Positions 1 through 12,041 are shown, numbered from the stretch's first letter. The stretch is DNA of 64,000 nucleotides from Puccinellia tenuiflora (GCA_012064385.1 QRDG01000813.1:329952-393951), one strand, 5' to 3'. Notes: generated from the letters alone by a model not told the origin. Program-made: numbers and translations.

Positions 1-65
1 TTTACTAGCATGTCATCTATATTTATCTTTAATCAATATCTGACATTTAATCTGTCCTGTCTCAG

Positions 66-2373
66 AGCCCGGCCCTGCGCCAAGGTCTCCAAGCTACCAG
101 GCATGGACGATGTGACTTCCGGCCGAGGAGTTGTACCGCCGTCGACTTCTCAGACGACGAGTACAAAGACAGCTCCTACGACTCCCACATCTGCTGGTGT
201 AACAGCTACTGGGACTCCCCCTGTTCCCGAGTCCGCTCCAAAGACTCGGTTGGAGACTCCTGTGGTGATCCCATCCTCATCTGGGGGTGGAACTCCAACT
301 ACTACTGTTCAGGTGCCTCCGAGTCAAGAAAGAGTGGCTCCCACTTCTCGGCTGAACACTGAACCAGCAAAATCTTCAACTGACTATAGCCGGCTCCGGA
401 TATCCGACAACAAATCCTTCAACGAGGCCTACATTGAGGCCATAGAGCTTAATGATCAAGCCGCCAAACTTAAGGATGAGGAGCAAGTAGCCCTCAGAGC
501 CCTTGAGATGATTCATAACGTAAGCATTCTAACTTATACTCTTTATGCTCTATCCATTAGTCTCCTATTACAGTAGCCCCCAAGCACCTTATCTTTGGTG
601 ACTTGGAGCTAAGATAGGTGCTTCATCCTGAACTCAAATCACTTGCTAGGTAGAACAAACTTGCATACTGTAGCCCCCAAGACCTGAGTCCTTAGCCCTA
701 CTAGGACTCGGGGCTGCTAATTTACTGTCTAACGGGTCCTTAGACCAAAAATTTCTGCACGAGTAGCCCCCAAGCGCCGAGTTGTCAGCCTGCGACGACT
801 TGGAGCTACCAATATATGTTGCTAGCTGATACCTTACTTAAAGAAAAAATTATGTTCTGCGAGTAGCCCCCAAGCGCCAAGTTGCTAACTTGTGGCGACT
901 TGGAGCTGCAAATATGTCCACTCTACTCATACTTAAGTTGATGAAAAATTCTGATCTGCCAGTAGCCCCCAAGCGCCAAGTTGCTAACTTGTGGCGACTT
1001 GGAGCTTATGACTTCTCCACTAGGACTTGCGTGTCTGGAAAAAATCTGACTCCTGAGTAGCCCCCAAGCGCCAAGTTGTTAACTTGTAACGTCTTGGAGC
1101 TCATGAGTTATAGAATTTGACTTGTAAAAAATCTGACTTGCACTTTTCTGACTTGTTAATTGTCGAATTATACATTGCTGACTTCTGCCTTTCATGACTT
1201 CTGCTTTTCCAGACTGTTGTCTCCAAGATGAAAAGAGACATGAAGAAATTGGAAGACGAAGCAGCTTCCAGTGCCAAATCTGCTGAATCTGAGAAACAGC
1301 ATTCCCTCCAACTGGAGAAGGATTTACAAACCCTAGCTGCTGAGCTAGCTAAGGTGAAGAAAGAGTCGGCTGAAGCAAAGAAGGCTGCCCAGAAGGCACA
1401 CACTGATCTGAGAGCTGTCTTGGATGTATGCCAAAAGGGGATTAAGGCGATGTGTCATCATATCTTTGGTAAGTTACTGCACTTGCCTTCTTTTAGCTTG
1501 ACACAAAGAACTCAGTGACTTATGACTTTTGACTTCTCTTACTTTGCAGGGGCTGACTCCCCAAAACTCAAGCTGCCAACTAGCCAACAACTCCATTCCG
1601 TGCTAGACCACTGCCATGGGCTGCAGGAGGGTGCTCGCTCTGTGGTAAAATATCTTAACTCCAAGGTCAAGTACCCCAAGGAGCCTGAACGATTGGTTGA
1701 TGAGTTGTCAAGAGCTCCAGGGTACATGCGCTTGTGGAAACAATCTGCCATGAGGAGATCTGCCATAAGAATACTTGCACTGGCCCACAGCTACTACCCC
1801 ACTGTTCTGGAGCCAGCAATGCTCACTATGGGGAAGCCAGAGCAGCATGAAGATGGCAAACCCTTCACCCAAGATGACTTTAAGGCTGAGGAGTTGCTAG
1901 TGCGGCCTTATGCCTGTGAAATCGCCAATAAGATGGACCCGGAGGTATGGGTTCATCACTATGACTTGGAGAACAAGAGGGTTAATCCAGGAGTTCCTCC
2001 AATCGTAAACTTTGGGCGTCCCTCACAGGATATGACTGGTGCCCCATCAACTGGGCCAAGCTCTTCCACTCCAGCTGCTCCTAAGACTGGCGACTTGACT
2101 GGTGTAGAGCCCACGCTAAAGACTCCTGCTGCGCCCACCCCCTCACGAGTCGCAACTGGCGGCTCCCAGATTCACGAGGAGTTGAGCAAGCACATGAAGA
2201 ACCCGAGGGGAACTGGCTATCAGATGAAGAAAGTTGCCACAAAATCTCCTGGGAAGTCGACTTCTGCATCTGCTGCACAGGCGAAAGACAAGTCTCCAGC
2301 TAAGGACTCCACAGCTCCAGTCAAGGACTCAGCTCCTGTAAAAGACAATTCTCTAGATGACTCTAGCTTGTAA
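66..2373 (+). CDS. Antisense spliced gene of copy A, exons 2-4 (partial)
   Basis: Three exons are supported by splice sites and continuous frame: 66-519 (after ctcag, before gtaagc), 1213-1468 (after ccag, before gtaagt) and 1550-2373 (after tgcag, stop taa). Exon 2 to 3 is phase 0. Exon 3 to 4 splits a glycine codon. Both joins keep the frame. Exon 2 encodes a Ser/Thr/Pro/Ala-rich linker. Exon 3 encodes a charged coiled-coil of about 85 residues. Exon 4 encodes a conserved helical block (motifs CHGLQEGARSVVKYL, ELSRAPGY, SYYPTVLEPAML) and then a Lys/Ser/Pro-rich tail. Copies B and C carry the same gene with exon 1 present. Exon 1, with the gypsy-type transposon domain, is off window here. 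Function is unknown. The gene runs opposite to gag-pol of its host element. Confidence 0.75.
573..1110 (+). repeat. Array of six PPT-like hairpin repeats in an intron of the antisense gene (copy A)
   Basis: Units begin with gtagcccccaag at 573, 670, 763, 863, 962 and 1057, so the spacing is about 93-100 bp. Each unit is an imperfect palindrome: agcccccaag pairs with cttggagct, gcgcc with ggcg, and aagtt with aactt, closing on a 3-5-base loop. Read on the element's sense strand, each unit ends in cttgggggctac, close to the polypurine-tract boundary of the family (ttcgggggctac before the LTR). The array lies between exons 2 and 3, so splicing would remove it. Confidence 0.8.
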
Positions 2374-2920
2374 TAATTTATTTCTGATGGCTTTAAACTA
2401 TGTAGCTTGTTAGCTACTTTGGGCTGTAATGATGCACTGCTGGTGCTTTAAACTATTTAGCTTGTCTAGCTATTTTGAAGTTGTGCCAATCGGCTTGGTT
2501 CTTATAACCCGTCTAGTTTTTCACTGATGAATAAGTAGGCCCTGCATGACTTCTCTTACAGTTTATGCTGACAGGTTCTTAACTCATATGTTCCTTAGGA
2601 TCCATAAGAGAGAGAAACAAGTCATGCCTGTAGATAGATCATATTGTGCAGGATGCATCTGACTTACCAGCGAGAAAACCAGGAAAATTTGGCTACTGTG
2701 CCGGGTCCAAGAGTTTAAGCTTAACTTTTTTCACTGAAAAGCAAGCCCCCAAGAACCTGATGATCAAAATTTAAAGAACAAAGCGCACTCACTGGGTGAC
2801 TCGACTAAAGGACTCATGTTCACAAAAGCCGGCTTTATTTCATTTGATCATAATAATTCGATTACATCTAGGCATGGCTCACTGGGCTCATTGCCTTTCA
2901 ACTCATGAATCTATTACAAC
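2374..2920. other. Non-coding region between the convergent antisense gene and pol (copy A)
   Basis: About 550 bp separate the stop of the antisense gene from the stop of pol on the other strand, so this is where the two transcripts would converge. From about 2440 onward it is very similar to the equivalent regions of copies B and C. It holds an agcttgt/agctatttt repeat motif, and a possible polyadenylation hexamer (aataaa read on the minus strand) lies near 2835. I see no reading frame worth calling. Confidence 0.6.
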
Positions 2921-3111
2921 TTAAGTATAATATGGACGTAGCTGAGCTATGTTCCAAGGCCTCTTTGCCTCTGCATAAGGGTCTAGAGTATGAGCTGTAT
3001 CAGCTCCTTTGCCTACATTGCCGGCTCTCGCACATCCATTAGATAGTACGATCCGTGTTCAGATTCTTGCTTATGACTGAACGGTCCTTCCCATGGTGGA
3101 GATAAATTGTG

Positions 3112-3116
3112 CATCC
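3112..3116. repeat. Target site duplication of element F (left copy; right copy at 5652-5656)
   Basis: The 5-mer catcc stands directly before the F 5' LTR (3112-3116) and again directly after its 3' LTR (5652-5656). Joining the flanks over one catcc restores the pol sequence seen uninterrupted in copy B near 19500. This fixes the insertion point and both LTR ends. Confidence 0.93.
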
Positions 3117-3462
3117 TGTCGTTGGACACGGTAAGCAAGAGTCCAAGGCCACGGAAAGCCGAGCCGACTCTAGTTCTTGCCAACTTTTAGATGCCTAAAG
3201 ACTCTACTGTACGGCCTTCCCATAAGGAGGGGCAAGGCCCAAAGGCACGTAGCCTAGACAGCGACAGCCCAACACACGAGATACTAAGAGCCGCATCTGC
3301 GATCCCCATGAGAGAATAGACTAGCCACAAACGCCGTGGATTCCACGGTTCCCGGGTCCGAGCTGTATAATCTTGCTCCCGTGTCGTTCGTCTACTAACC
3401 CACATCGACGATGCCCGCGCGTACATAGTCCCGTATCTTCACCGTCGGTTCATACCACGACA
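3117..3462 (+). repeat. 5' LTR of element F (eroded or error-rich)
   Basis: It is 346 bp against 461 bp for its partner. The last about 110 bp match well (ccgtgtcgtt...cataccacgaca). The rest differs by many small deletions, often of one base in short runs. A TATA-like cccataaggagg corresponds to ctttataaggagg in the 3' LTR. LTRs are identical at insertion, so either this copy eroded unusually or the sequence here is poor. Confidence 0.85.
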
Positions 3463-3464
3463 TT

Positions 3465-3483
3465 TGGCGCCCACCGTGGGGCG
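3465..3483 (+). promoter_or_regulatory. Primer-binding site of element F
   Basis: tggcgcccaccgtggggcg begins two bases after the 5' LTR. The first 17 bases equal the primer-binding sites of copies A, B and C, so F uses the same tRNA primer. I did not identify the tRNA. Confidence 0.85.
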
Positions 3484-5190
3484 AAGTGCGCGTGGATTCA
3501 CAATTCGATGGGTCCATCTTCATCAACGACGACGGCGAGTTCATCACCGCATCGGTCAAGCGACTCGGACGCATCAAGATCTTCATCCACACGGCGGCCG
3601 CGAGGGCTCGACATCAACATCGCCCTCGTGTGCAGCTGATCAAATCCACCGGATCCTATGTCGCGGCAGCTGGACGTCTTCATCAGCAGAAGCGCGCTAT
3701 CATCGCCTACGTGTGCAGTATGCTGCTGCTGTCAGGAGCACTCCCACCGAGTCTAACTTTCGAGTCGGCAGCGGACTCCGGCTCCAAGACGAGTTAGCAG
3801 CGGTCTCCAGCAGAAGAAAAGAAGCCGGATGCAACCGGTGCTCTTACGAATCGATATGAAAGCAAGTCCATCCAAGTCCGGTTTAGATTTCAAGGGAAGA
3901 AAAAGAAAAGAGAGCAGCGTACGTGACTTTTCCATGTGAAGATCAGCCCCAATATAGTATTACTTCCTTGTTGATGCACACGGATCGAGGAAGCTGATTA
4001 AAGAATCAAGGAAAGCACAAGGAATATGACATGGAAGCCAAGTCCAAGTCGGATGGAAAGAAAAAGGAGAACGATCAATAAAAAAGAAAAGAAACCGGAC
4101 GCTGCTAGGACTCGGGCGAGTTAAGAAAAAGGAGCCGGCCAGCTCGCCGACTCGTCATCATCCACGCAAAATAAACAAGCTAAGTGATTTCTTGCATATT
4201 TAAATTTCGTATTTATATTTTCAGTCAATTAAATTAAAATAAATCTGCTACCTTTGAGTCAATCTCGGGGGCTATTAATTCTTTTGAGTTATGGTTGCCA
4301 AAGAGGACAAGCTGCCAGATGCGCGGTCCAAACATAGGTATCCTGGCTCAGGAGATGGACGTTCGTTTCTTTGCTAAGTCAGATGCGAAACGCAATAGAC
4401 CAAGTAGTGCGTATGAACAAAGCCAGATCGACTCTGAAGCACAGAGGCCTTTATCGACAGAGCAAAATCATATTGCATGAAAAAAGTCGCTGCGAAAGCC
4501 TACTTAGACAAGTCGGACGATTAATCACTTGAACACAAATAAATCAAATCGTTATAATATTTATTTAATCCTTTTCATACGTCATGAACGGTATAATGCA
4601 TACACAATTTTATTTCAGGTACCTCAAAAGGAGTCCCGAGTTGCTGCAGGCAGACAACCCGGCACTCGGGGGCTAGACCGTTCAAATGCTCAAGAAAAGG
4701 AGTTATACACCAAGGAGTCCCGAGTCGTCGCAGGCAAACGACCCGGCACTCGGGGGCTACATATATATGTGTGTAAACAAACTCGAGCAAAGTCATATAT
4801 CTCATCAAGAGGACTCGGAGAAAAATTCCGAGTCACTTCAGCACAAGTCGGCAAGAGAAGCCGACATAAGAAGTCGACAGAAGAAGTCGGCAATGACAAG
4901 TCGGCAGGAGGAGCCGGCGTTAACAAGTCGGCAAGCGAAGCCGGCATCGACGACTCGGCAACATCTACATCGACAACTCGGGAAAATCTACAACGATAAC
5001 CCGGCAACATCTACATCGACAACTCGGCAAAGGCTGAAGCCGGGTTCCGCGACATCGTCGACATCTACGACTCGGCAAGCACTACATCTACAAGCCGGCA
5101 AAGAACCCGGCACAAACTCCGTGTCCCATTTCTTCAACAAATCAAGACCTTCCGCATGACTCTGCGAGTCATCCAAAAGCTCGGGGCTAC
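3484..5190 (+). other. Coding-free interior of element F with short repeats
   Basis: Only short overlapping reading frames occur, and none resembles gag, protease, RT or integrase. From about 4630 to 4762 there are two copies of a block running from gagtcccgagt to the PPT-like cactcgggggctac. From about 4830 to 5110 the sequence is built from short units of the type aagtcggca / agccggc with acatctac and gacaactcgg. The last bases before the 3' LTR, ctcggggctac, fit the same PPT-type motif. The interior probably serves only for packaging and priming. Confidence 0.7.
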
Positions 5191-5651
5191 TGTCGGGATA
5201 TGGGACACGGGTACCCGCAAGGAGGATCAACAAGGCCCACCAGGAGGAAGCCCAGCAGGCCGACTCTAGTTAGAATAGAAAAAGGACTCACCTTTCCAAC
5301 TTGTAATAGATTAGCCGAGTCCTAAAAGGACTCTACTTGTAAGCCGGCCTCCTCCACCTTTATAAGGAGGGGCAAGGCGCCCCAAAGAGGGCACGACCCA
5401 AAAAGGCCTAGATAGACCCGACAGACCCAACACAACGAGCTATACAATAGAGGAGCCGCCTCATCGGCGACTTCCACCATGAGAGGAATAAGACCTAGCC
5501 ACAACAGCACGTAGGGATATTACCGGACGATGTTTCCCGGGTCCCGAAGCTGTATAAATCTTGTCTCCCGTGTCGTTCTTCTACTAACCCACATCGACGA
5601 TGCCCGCGCGTACATAGTCCCTTATCTTCACCGTCGGTTCATACCACAACA
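5191..5651 (+). repeat. 3' LTR of element F
   Basis: It runs from tgtcgggata to cataccacaaca, 461 bp, and is followed directly by the catcc duplication. A TATA box (ctttataagg) lies near 5358-5366, followed by a cytosine- and adenine-rich leader. Confidence 0.92.
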
Positions 5652-8600
5652 CATCCCTTCCTTATTCTGGACAAGGCGAAGCACTAAGTCTCCTTCCTGG
5701 AAAGTCCGGTCTTGACTCTGCGTGCGTGATATCGCCGCAGTCCTGCTGATAAACTGCTGATCTCTCAAGGGCTAACTCCCTTGCTTCCTCAAGTGCATCG
5801 ACCGAGTCCTGGCGGGCGAGTTCGTTTTCTGTCTCAACATAATTGGCGACTCGTGGCGAGTCATGCAACAAGTCGCTTGGCAAGACAGCTTCTGCTCCAT
5901 ACACCATGAAGAAAGGTGTGAAGCCAGTAGATCTGTTAGGAGTCGTCCTGATGCTCCAAAGTACTGCTGGTAACTCCTCAACCCAAGACCCGGCGGCTCT
6001 TAGCAAAGGGACTCGGAGCCGAGGCTTAATTCCCTTCAACAACTCCTGATTTGCCCTCTCTGCTTGTCCATTGGACTGTGGATGTGCCACTGAGGCTAGG
6101 TCGAGTCTGATGTTGTTCTCACCACAAAATTTGGCCATCTCCCCAACTGATAAGTTGGTACCATTGTCTGTAATGATGCTATGAGGGTATCCAAATCGTG
6201 TTGCTATCTTCTTGAAGAATCTCACAGCTGATGCACCGTCGACTCTGCTGACGGGTTCCACCTCCACCCACTTGGTGAATTTGTCAACTGCTACTAGCAG
6301 ATGGGTCTTCTGACAAGGCGACTTTGAGAAAGGGCCCACCATGTCGAGTCCCCAAACTTCAAATGGCCAAGTGATAGGGATGGTTCTGAGTTCTTGAGCT
6401 GGCACGTGGTCTTGCCTTGCGTACCTTTGACATCCATCACAGACTCGAACTATCCTCTCTGCATCTAAATGTGCTGTCAACCAAAAGAACCCGTGTCTGA
6501 AAGCTTTTGACACCAAGGATCTAGTGGATGCATGATGACCACAATCTCCTGCGTGAATCTCTTGCAGTATTTGCTTGCCCTCTTCTGGAGACACACATCT
6601 CTGGTAGACTCCAGTAACGCTTCTTCTATACAACTCGCCATCAATGACTGTGTAGGACTTGCATCGCCTGATGAGTTGCTTTCGCTTGACTTCATCCTTT
6701 GGGAGTTCACCCCGCAGGAGATATGCTAGGTAGGGCTCTGTCCACGTTGGGATTGCTCGTACTGCTGCAACAAGTGCCGACTCTGGGTCTGGAAAAGCTA
6801 ACTCCTCCTCTGTGGGCAGCTTGACTGAAGGATGATGAAGCTCGTCCAAAAACACATTTGGTGGTACTTTCTCTCGACGAGAGCCGAGTCGTGATAACGC
6901 ATCAGCAGCCTCGTTCTTGCGCCTGTCAATATGCTCCACTTGATAACCAGAAAAGAACCCGGCTATCTGTTCGACTGCTCTTCTATAAGCCGCCATGTTT
7001 GCATCCTTCGAGTCCCAAGTTCCAGATACTTGCTGAGCTACGAGATCCGAGTCTCCAAAGCACCTGATACGCTTGATGTTCATCTCCTTGGCCAAACGCA
7101 GGCCATGTAGCAAAGCCTCATACTCTGCCATGTTGTTGGTGCAATCAAAGTGTAACTGAAGGACATATGCTAACTTATCTCCTTTAGGTGAGGTTAACAC
7201 CACGCCGGCTCCTGAGCCTTCTAACTGTCTGGACCCATCAAAGTGCATTGTCCAATACTTGGTGCAAGGGGTGCTTGGTGAAGATGTAAAATCTGTCCAA
7301 TCATTGACAAAATCAACCAAAGCTTGAGATTTGATCGCTGTCCTTGGCTCATATGTGATATGATAAGGACCCAACTCAATTGCCCACTTGGCGACTCGCC
7401 CTGTTGCCTCTCTGTTGCGTATAATATCTGCCAGCGGTGCTGAACTCACCACCTTAATTGGATGCTCTTGGAAATAATGCTTGAGCTTTCTACTTGCAAG
7501 AAAAACTCCATAAACTAACTTCTGCCACTGAGGGTACCTTTGCTTTGACTCTGTGAGGACTTCACTGATGTAGTAGACAGGTCTCTGCACTGGGTACTCC
7601 TTTCCTTCCTCTGCACGCTCCACAACTACTACTGCACTGACAACTCTCTCGTTGGCAGCTACATATAATAGCATGGGCTCCTTATCTGTAGGAGCTGCAA
7701 GCACTGGTGCTGTTGATAAAGTTTTCTTCAACTCCTCAAAAGCACGGTCAGCTTCTTCATCCCATAGGAATTTGTCTGACTTCTTCAGGAGTCGGTAGAG
7801 AGGACCCGCCTTCTCCCCGAGTCTGGAAATAAACCTGCTCAGAGCTGCCACACATCCAGTGAGCTTTTGAACGTCCTTCAGACAAGTCGGCTTCTGCAAG
7901 TTATGGATAGCCTTGATTTTCTCTGGATTTGCCTCAATGCCTCTCTCTGAAACGATGAAGCCTAGGAGTTTGCCAGCAGGGACTCCAAAAACACACTTGG
8001 TCGGGTTGAGCTTCATCTTATACTTGCGTAGGTTCTCAAATGTTTCTGTCAGGTCTGCTATCAGAGAGTCGGCTTTCTGAGACTTGACAACTACATCATC
8101 CACATAAGCATGAATATTCCTTCCAATCTGTTTCTTGAAACAATTCTGAATACATCTCTGATATGTAGCTCCTGCATTCTTGAGTCCAAAGGGCATTGTT
8201 GTGTAACAAAATGCTCCAAAGGGCGTGATGAAGGACGTCTTCAGCTCATCCTCTATGTTGAGTCTGATCTGATGGTACCCTGAATATGCATCCAAGAAAC
8301 AAAGCAACTCTGACCCCGCTGTGGAGTCGATGATCTGGTCTATGCGAGGTAGTGCAAACGGGTCCTTAGGGCAATGCTTGTTCAGGCCCGTGAAGTCGAT
8401 GCACATCCGCAACTCTCCTGTCTTCTTTGGTACCAACACTGGATTGGCCACCCACTCTGGGTGAAAGACCTCCTTGATGAACTCGGCTGCGAGGAGCCGA
8501 GCCACCTCTTCTCCTATGGCTTTCCTCCTGTCATCATGAAACTTGCGCAGACCCTGCTTAACTGGTCTTGCATTAGGATTAACGTGTAAGCTGTGCTCGG

Positions 8601-8688
8601 CGAGTTCTCTCGGGACTCCTGGCATGTCAGATGGCTTCCATGCAAAGACGTCCCGGTTCTCACGGATGAACTCGACGAGCGCGCTTTC

Positions 8689-8691
8689 CTA
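8689..8691 (-). promoter_or_regulatory. In-frame UAG between protease and RT, copy A
   Basis: The frame reads gat-aaa-TAG-gaa-agc-gcg. The residues before it belong to the gag-protease frame, and those after it continue in the same frame into RT. The same stop with the same flanks occurs in copies B and C. It could be a readthrough signal or an inherited nonsense mutation. Confidence 0.7.
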
Positions 8692-11600
8692 TTTATCAGA
8701 GAGGTGTGCCCCAATGGTGAACTGCTTGGAAGAGTCACCAGGGGTGAAGTCGACTTGCTTTGTGTCCTGAGCTGACTTGAATTTCATCTTCTCCTCTGTG
8801 GCCGGCTTCTTAAGGACCGAGTTGTCCTCCGGGTCCACGTTTGCCTTGTAAAACTTCAGCTCCTCTTGAGCACAAGCTGTCTCAGCCATAGCTGCATCAC
8901 CTAACTCGCACTCCAATGCCATCTGTCTGCTGCCATTAACTGTGATGATTCCTGCTGGACCTGGCATCTTGAGCTTCAAGTACACATAACATGGCCTGGC
9001 CATAAACTTAAAATATGCAGGTCGACCAAAAAGAGCATGATATGGGCTCTTAAGGTCCACTACCTCAAAGGGCATAATCTCTGAACGAAAATTCTCCACT
9101 GTGCCAAAAGCAACCTCAAGATAAATCTTACCAATGGGCTTAGCCGACTTCCCTGGTACTATCCCATGGAACACTGTCTCTGTTGGAATTAGCTGTCTAT
9201 CTTGCAGCTGCATCCTCTTGAATGTGTCGTAATATAAGATGTTGATACTGCTTCCACCATCCATAAGCACTTTGTTCAATGTATAGCCCCCAACTTGAGG
9301 TGCCACTACCAAGGCTAGCTGCCCTGGCTCGTCGACTCTTGGAGGATGATCTGCCCGACTCCATGTGATGGTTTGCTCTGACCACCTGAGCCACTGTGGA
9401 AGGGCCGGCTCTACTGCATTAACTGCTCTGACTTTCAACTTCTTGGAACGCTTGGACGTACTAGTTGTGAAGACATGGTAGCTGCCACGACTCGGGTTGT
9501 GCTGCCGAGTTGTGACATAATACTGACCATTGCCATCATTGAGCTGCTTCGGGTTCTGCTGGAACCCGCCCTGCTGGTGACCTCCTCCTTGAGGTTGGTT
9601 TGGGTTATTGCCGGCTCCTCCACCGTTATTGCCGGGTCCTCCGGCTCCATTGTTTCCTCTATATCCACCATTGTTGTTACCTCCTCCTGGCCCTTGGAAC
9701 CTGGCGCGCTGCAAATCTACGCACTGTCCCAAGGTATGACCGCATCTACCGTTCTTGGCATGTTTAGGGCATGGAATTCTCAAGACCTCCTCCGTGCTTG
9801 GAGTGCGGCCTTGGTATCCACCAGAATTATTATCCTTGCGTCTGACTCCAGTGTTTGTGTTGGCTACTAGGTCAGAGTTGTCTCCATATGGCCTCTTGCC
9901 ACCTCCCTGATTCTGGTTCTGATTCTGTCCATTGCCACCTTGTCCTTTAGCTCCTTCCTCCTGATCCTTTGTTTTGTCTGTGGCAGCGTGCTTATTAGCA
10001 CCTGCCATGATCTCACCAATCGTAAGGGGAATACCTTGATTCAGGCTCTCCTTCATACGACCTAGCTTCCAACTCAAAGGATTGTAACTGCAATTTCTCT
10101 CCATCGCCATTAACACTGAAACTGGTGGGAGTCCTTGTGAGGAGTTAATGATCTCTGAGACTCGCTTCATCCAGTGCCTTGCTGACTCGCCCTTCCTCTG
10201 GACACACCGCTCTAGGTCCTCGATGGTGCTGAGTTTCTTGCATGTGCCTTGGAAATTCTGAATAAAAGCCGCCTTCAATTGCTCCCAAGAGTTGATTGAC
10301 CTAGGAGGCAAGTTGCGCATCCACACCTTGGCTGCTCCCTCCATCATAAGATACATGAACTTGGCACACAGATTACCTGTGGCATTGCGAATACTCATCG
10401 CCATCTCGTATGTACCCAACCAAGAGGTCGGGTCCATGTTGGGCTCATAGTTTGGAACCTTGCGCGGCTCCTTGAAACTGCTAGGGAAGGACTCGGATCT
10501 GATGGCATCGGACAAACACTCTGGTCCTGTTAATGCTGGGGAAGCACCAGGAGAAGTCACCTCCTCGTGCACCCGGGTTGGCTGAGGCGGGTTGGCTGCA
10601 CCCACTAACGCTCTGTCCCTCTCTGCCTCCCGAGCTCTTGCTGCTTCTCTCTCTCGTCGTTGCCTTGCTTCATCAACCACTAGCTGAGCTTGTGAAGCAG
10701 TTGGTATGTTTGCACGATTCCTCGCTAGTTCACGACGCCTTGCACTCGTAGAGTTTGCCGGGTTGGACTCGCCGTGCCGACTCCTCGTACCTGAGTTAAA
10801 GGGTGTTGAATGTAGCCTACTTGCATCTGGAAAAGTTGGATACAAAGCTTGCTGAGTCAAAGCTGTCTTCAGTAACTCGATAGCCTCGCGAGTCTCCTGT
10901 CCTGCTGGTCCCTCTGGTACCACAATATTCTCCAATCTCAGAGTCGCCGCATGAACGTTGTCCATAGGATTAGAATAATGTCCCTCTGGAGTATGAAATC
11001 TGTTAGGCTGTGACCCTAAGCCACCAGATGCTCCTCCTCCGACTCCTCCTTCAGGCGGTGGTCCGTTAGCACGGCTGCCTCCCGATCCTTCTGGGGGTGG
11101 TGGTGGTGGTGGTGGTGGTGCTCCTCCGGCTCCTCCTGCGGCGCCTCCTGCTGCCGCTGAGCCTCCTAGTCCGGCTCCTCTGCCTGGACCATTGGGTGTG
11201 GTGAATAGATTGGTTGGATTGATGTGGACTCCATCATGCAAGCGACTCCTGGCTCGGCGATGCTGAATTGAAGTAAGCTCCTCGCGGCGCCTCCGCACGA
11301 CCTGAGCTTCATCTTGGACTCGGGCCTGCTCTGCAGCTAGTCTACGGTTTGCCTCTGTGATATCAGCTAGTTGCCTCTCCAACGCAGCACGAGCGTTGGT
11401 TAACTCGGCCGCCCTCTCTGCGGCATTACTTGCATTAATCTCCTTTGTCAATAAAGTTGGATCAAACTGATTCCCAGTGTTTCCAGACATGTAGACTCCC
11501 ACAACACGAGCGCGTACTGGCGACTCCTCATAATCCTCTTCCTCTATCCCATACCCAAGCCGATCTTCAAACAAGGGTAGGATGGACTCTGAATCTGCAT

Positions 11601-12041
11601 CATAATCTGAATCTGACTCTTGCATGCACTCTGGTTCCTCAGCTAGGGGTCCTCAGACTCGGCGATGATGCCGACCTCTGAAGTTCCGACCGACTCCTCG
11701 CCGTCGGACTCGACGATAACAGTTAGCTCTGGTACCGACTCCGCCGAGTTCGCGCGAAGACCCGACGCGCACACCATCCCGACGAACACGTTGATTCCTC
11801 CAAAGACAAGCTGATAGCCCTCGTCGACTTCGTTCATCTCCGAGGTCCAGCCTGAGTCATCGATCTCTGTCTCTCCATGCTCATCAGTGTAGACCCGCCC
11901 GATGGCGAGTTTCTCCATAGCTCGACGAGCAGCTCCAACGATCTCAACTCCTTTCGTCACCGTAGGCCCCACGGTGGGCGCCAACTGTCGTGGGGTTGTC
12001 ACGGCAAGTTCTTCCTCGGGGAAGATGAGTTCTGGGGCCAT
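8689..12041 (-). CDS. gag: Tat gag-protease polyprotein, copy A (one frameshift near 11640)
   Basis: One long frame (11625 down to 8689, 978 aa) follows a short leader frame (from the ATG at 12041 in U5 through the primer-binding site to about 11643). One missing base at gaggacccctag separates them; copy C has gaggaacccctag and stays open. Order: acidic leader; coiled-coil region; Gly/Ala/Pro-rich stretch with a proline run encoded by a ccacca microsatellite (11100-11130); gag core around residues 410-540 (DPTSWLGTYE, LEQLKAAF-type helices); Asn/Gln/Gly-rich linker; a Cys/His knuckle (CPKHAKNGRCGH...C); and an aspartic protease with LMDGGSSINILY near residue 780. The protease motif is DGGSS rather than DTG/DSG. 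It encodes capsid and protease for the virus-like particle. Confidence 0.88.
11965..11983 (-). promoter_or_regulatory. Primer-binding site, copy A
   Basis: On the minus strand, tggcgcccaccgtggggcc starts two bases after the LTR end. It is identical to the sites of copies B and C. Confidence 0.88.

Larger units (their letters stand above)
3117..5651 (+). mobile_element. Non-autonomous LTR retrotransposon F nested in pol of copy A
   Basis: F is 2535 bp long. It has a 5' LTR (3117-3462), a primer-binding site, a 1.7-kb interior without recognisable gag or pol, a polypurine-like ctcggggctac, and a 3' LTR (5191-5651). Both LTRs start tgtcg and end ccac(g/a)aca. A perfect 5-bp target duplication flanks it. 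The primer-binding site equals that of the Tat copies, so a Tat-type relative probably supplies its enzymes (inference). Its insertion post-dates copy A. Confidence 0.9.
2921..8688 (-). pseudogene. pol: Tat pol (RT, RNase H x2, integrase), copy A, split by element F
   Basis: The minus-strand frame runs from the UAG at 8689-8691 to the F insertion at 5656 and resumes at 3116, ending at the stop at 2921. Counting from the first Met (8625): RT with CIDFTGLNK (~75) and catalytic YVDD (174-177); RT-linked RNase H (~305-420); second RNase H with D463, E501, D525 and D575; integrase zinc finger HHCC (H691...C729, C732); integrase core D761, D820, E856. All catalytic residues are present. F splits the C-terminal domain just before the GPF-ISKNL block. 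Two one-base losses near 5700-5745 already shift the frame. The 2990-3116 part has further one-base indels relative to copy B. It is non-functional as written, though sequence error may contribute. Confidence 0.88.

Noticed and set aside
1228..1518. Separate small gene with a coiled-coil
   Set aside because: It is an exon of the antisense gene; both borders are splice sites in frame with the neighbours.
3373..3859. Overlapping frames of 80-130 codons in element F
   Set aside because: No gag or other domain, and several frames overlap on both strands.
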